Shown: positions 62,361 to 64,000 of the stretch, piece after piece
Layout of the letters: every line of letters starts with the position of its first letter
Position numbering within the stretch: the stretch's first letter is position 1
Assembly: GCA_964016875.1 (NCBI GenBank)
Contig: OZ024728.1
Span: 9,474,272 to 9,538,271 of the forward strand
Source of the DNA: Fallopia convolvulus
Taxonomy: Eukaryota > Streptophyta > Magnoliopsida > Caryophyllales > Polygonaceae
Direction: 5' to 3'
DNA: 64,000 bases
The notes under the pieces: model-generated
Told to the model about the DNA's origin: nothing
The model's input: the letters and a program-made list of their open reading frames with translations, nothing else
Database searches by the model: none
Program-made: the position numbers and the translations under genes

Positions 62361-63263
62361 TTTTTTTTTTAAAGGATCTATGTTGTTTGTGCCTAGGGGA
62401 TCGACTAGATTTTTTTTGGTCCAAGAGGCGGGGTGGTGGCCTCATGGGACACCTTAGAGTGATGAAAATTTTGCTTGTTCTCAGGGAGCATTTTTATTGG
62501 CCATGCATGATTAAGTCAGTTGAAAAGTTTTATGTTTCTTGTGTGACTTGTTTGTGTGCTAAGTCTAGGATATAACTTCATGGTTTGTATACTCCCCTGC
62601 CCATCCACAAACTATGTGGTAAGATATTTCCATGGACTTTGTTTTTGGATTGCCTCGGTATAAGGGAGGGAGGGCCTCGATTTTTGTTGTGGCGGATCGT
62701 TTCTCAAAGATGGCACGTTTTATTGCATGCCACAAGAGGGATGATGTTTCTCATGTGTCTAATATTTTCTTTGATAATGTTGTGAGATTGCATGGAGTCC
62801 TTAGGTCTATTGTCTCGAACCGACATGTGAAGTTTCTTAGTTTCTTTTGGAAGACACTTTGGGCTAAGCTGGGCACTACTAACCTTTTCTTTCCCACTAC
62901 TTGTCATCCGCAAACAGATGGACAAACCGAGGTCGTTAATCGTACCTCTGGTTCTCTTTTGCACTCTCTTTTGCAATCTAACTTGCTCAGTGGGAAGAGT
63001 GTCTTCCATTCATTGATTTTGCCTACAACTGATTGGTATATTCGGCTACGAAGGGAAATCCTATCGAGGTGGTCTATGGGTGCAACCCCATTAAACCTCT
63101 TGATTTCATGCCTTATACTACTAAGAATCGGGAGAGTTGGGATGGGCTTGATCATGCTACAAAGATCAAGCAAATCCATGAGGATACTTGCCTTGAATTT
63201 GAGAGGCGAATGATGCAATATCTGCGCCAAGCTAACATAGGGCGCAATGTGGTGATTTTTTAA
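62357..63263 (+). pseudogene. old gypsy element: integrase remnant
   Basis: A zinc-binding part is seen as LREHFYWPCMIKSVEKFYVS and CVTCLCAKSRI. The core frame 62632-63213 has MDFVFGLPRYKGGRASIFVV and ADRFSKMARFIACHKRDDVS, then HLGV-type LHGVLRSIVSNRHVKF and CHPQTDGQTEVVNRT. Where the second catalytic Asp is expected the text is SNRHVKF, so it is mutated. The C-terminal frame ends near 63263 with QYLRQANIGRNVVIF. Confidence 0.82.
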
Positions 63264-63521
63264 TCGGGTGACCTCTTGTGGGTCCATTTGAAGAAGGATT
63301 GGTTTCCCACACTTTGAAATTCCAAGCTAAAGCCACAAGGAGATGGTCCATCTCAAGTGTTGGAGCAGATTAATGACAATGCTTGATGGATTGAGTTGCC
63401 CCCAACTTATGGCGTCCATGAGGTATTTAACGTTTCTGATCTTGCTCCTTTCTTTCTTACCGATGATGATGAGTTTCAGGATCAAGGTTCGTGGAAGAAC
63501 CCTTTTCAAGAGAGGGAGGAT

Positions 63522-64000
63522 GATGTGACTTTATTGCATGTTGTGCAAGAAGGTTTCGAGTCCGACGCCTAGGAGGGCATGGTGCAAGCGGGCCCAATGA
63601 GGCCGATGCAAGAAATGCCATGAAGAATCCATCAAGTTGATAGCTTGCATTTAGGTAGTGTTTAGGATGCATATTTATGTTTATATTGCATGGTTTTAGC
63701 TTAGTATTAGCTTGGTTTTTAGGTTTTCTAGGAAATTCGGGTTTTGTGCTTGTTTTGTTCGATTTTGCAGATCTTTAGGTAAACAAGCATGGACGGGATG
63801 GATCTTAGATGTTTGTGGTGGATCAAGATGAAGCTTAAAGTGGTGCAAGTGAAGATTGGAAGAGCTAAGGCCCAAGAGCTTGAGGGACAAAAACGCTTAA
63901 ACCCGGGTCATGCATTGGAGTCTTGTTTTGACACCTCTATTTTGCAATGCTTGGTTTGGGAGCTACAGTAGTCGGATGAAGCTGAATTTGTTATCATTAG
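63522..64000 (+). repeat. probable 3' LTR of the old gypsy element, cut by the window end
   Basis: After a purine run (GAGAGGGAGGATGA) the text TGTGACTTTATTGCATG starts like the CRM-like LTR (TGTGACC). No partner LTR is in the window, so the end is unknown. Confidence 0.55.

Overview
The window looks like plant nuclear DNA, very probably from a flowering plant (a eudicot is likely but not proven). It holds Ty1/copia and Ty3/gypsy retrotransposons of plant lineages, an intron-bearing Alba-like pseudogene, and a receptor-like protein with plant leucine-rich repeats. Nearly all of it is transposable-element sequence nested in older elements. I see no prokaryotic or viral gene set, no CRISPR array and no convincing RNA gene.

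Layout. 0-8.8 kb: a copia LTR fragment; a 1.3 kb terminal-inverted-repeat (TIR) transposon inside the 5' part of a truncated copia element (pol remains to 6.2 kb); then the 3' end of an Athila-like element. 8.8-15.2 kb: an Alba-family pseudogene whose first exon is split by a tandem, gag-only gypsy element (three LTRs, two internal units). 16.9-23.6 kb: a TIR transposon split by a minus-strand gypsy chromovirus (17476-22967) with gag, protease, RT, RNase H, integrase and chromodomain. 24.99-34.33 kb: a fairly young minus-strand Tat-lineage gypsy element with an opposite-strand, four-exon ORF between integrase and LTR. 34.9-38.6 kb: a receptor-like protein gene with one premature stop, then a truncated tandem copy. 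39.4-64 kb: nested dolls. Fragments of one old gypsy family lie at 40.7-41.4 and 60.2-63.5 kb. Between them is a CRM-like gypsy element (42239-58552), itself split by a very young non-autonomous Athila-like element (49423-57564). A solo Athila-like LTR (58672-60021) sits close by.

How the parts work together. The Tat element and the gag-only element have matching primer-binding sites and alignable Gag proteins, so a Tat relative could have mobilised the gag-only element. The Athila-like element keeps gag-protease but lacks RT, RNase H and integrase, so it must have been moved in trans. Target-site duplications can be read directly for the chromovirus (GCGAC), the Tat element (TCCAG), the Athila-like element (ATGAC) and the solo LTR (GTTCA). 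They fix most of the order of insertion.

The pattern that ordinary annotation does not explain is a 14-bp dyad, GGTCG-N4-CGACC, present about 24 times in the Athila-like element. It nearly always occurs in pairs 21 bp apart, in the LTRs, in untranslated internal DNA and inside the gag reading frame. Degenerate pairs persist in the solo LTR, and a related palindrome with the same 21-bp period sits in the CRM-like LTRs. I cannot assign it a function. All positions and identities were read by eye.
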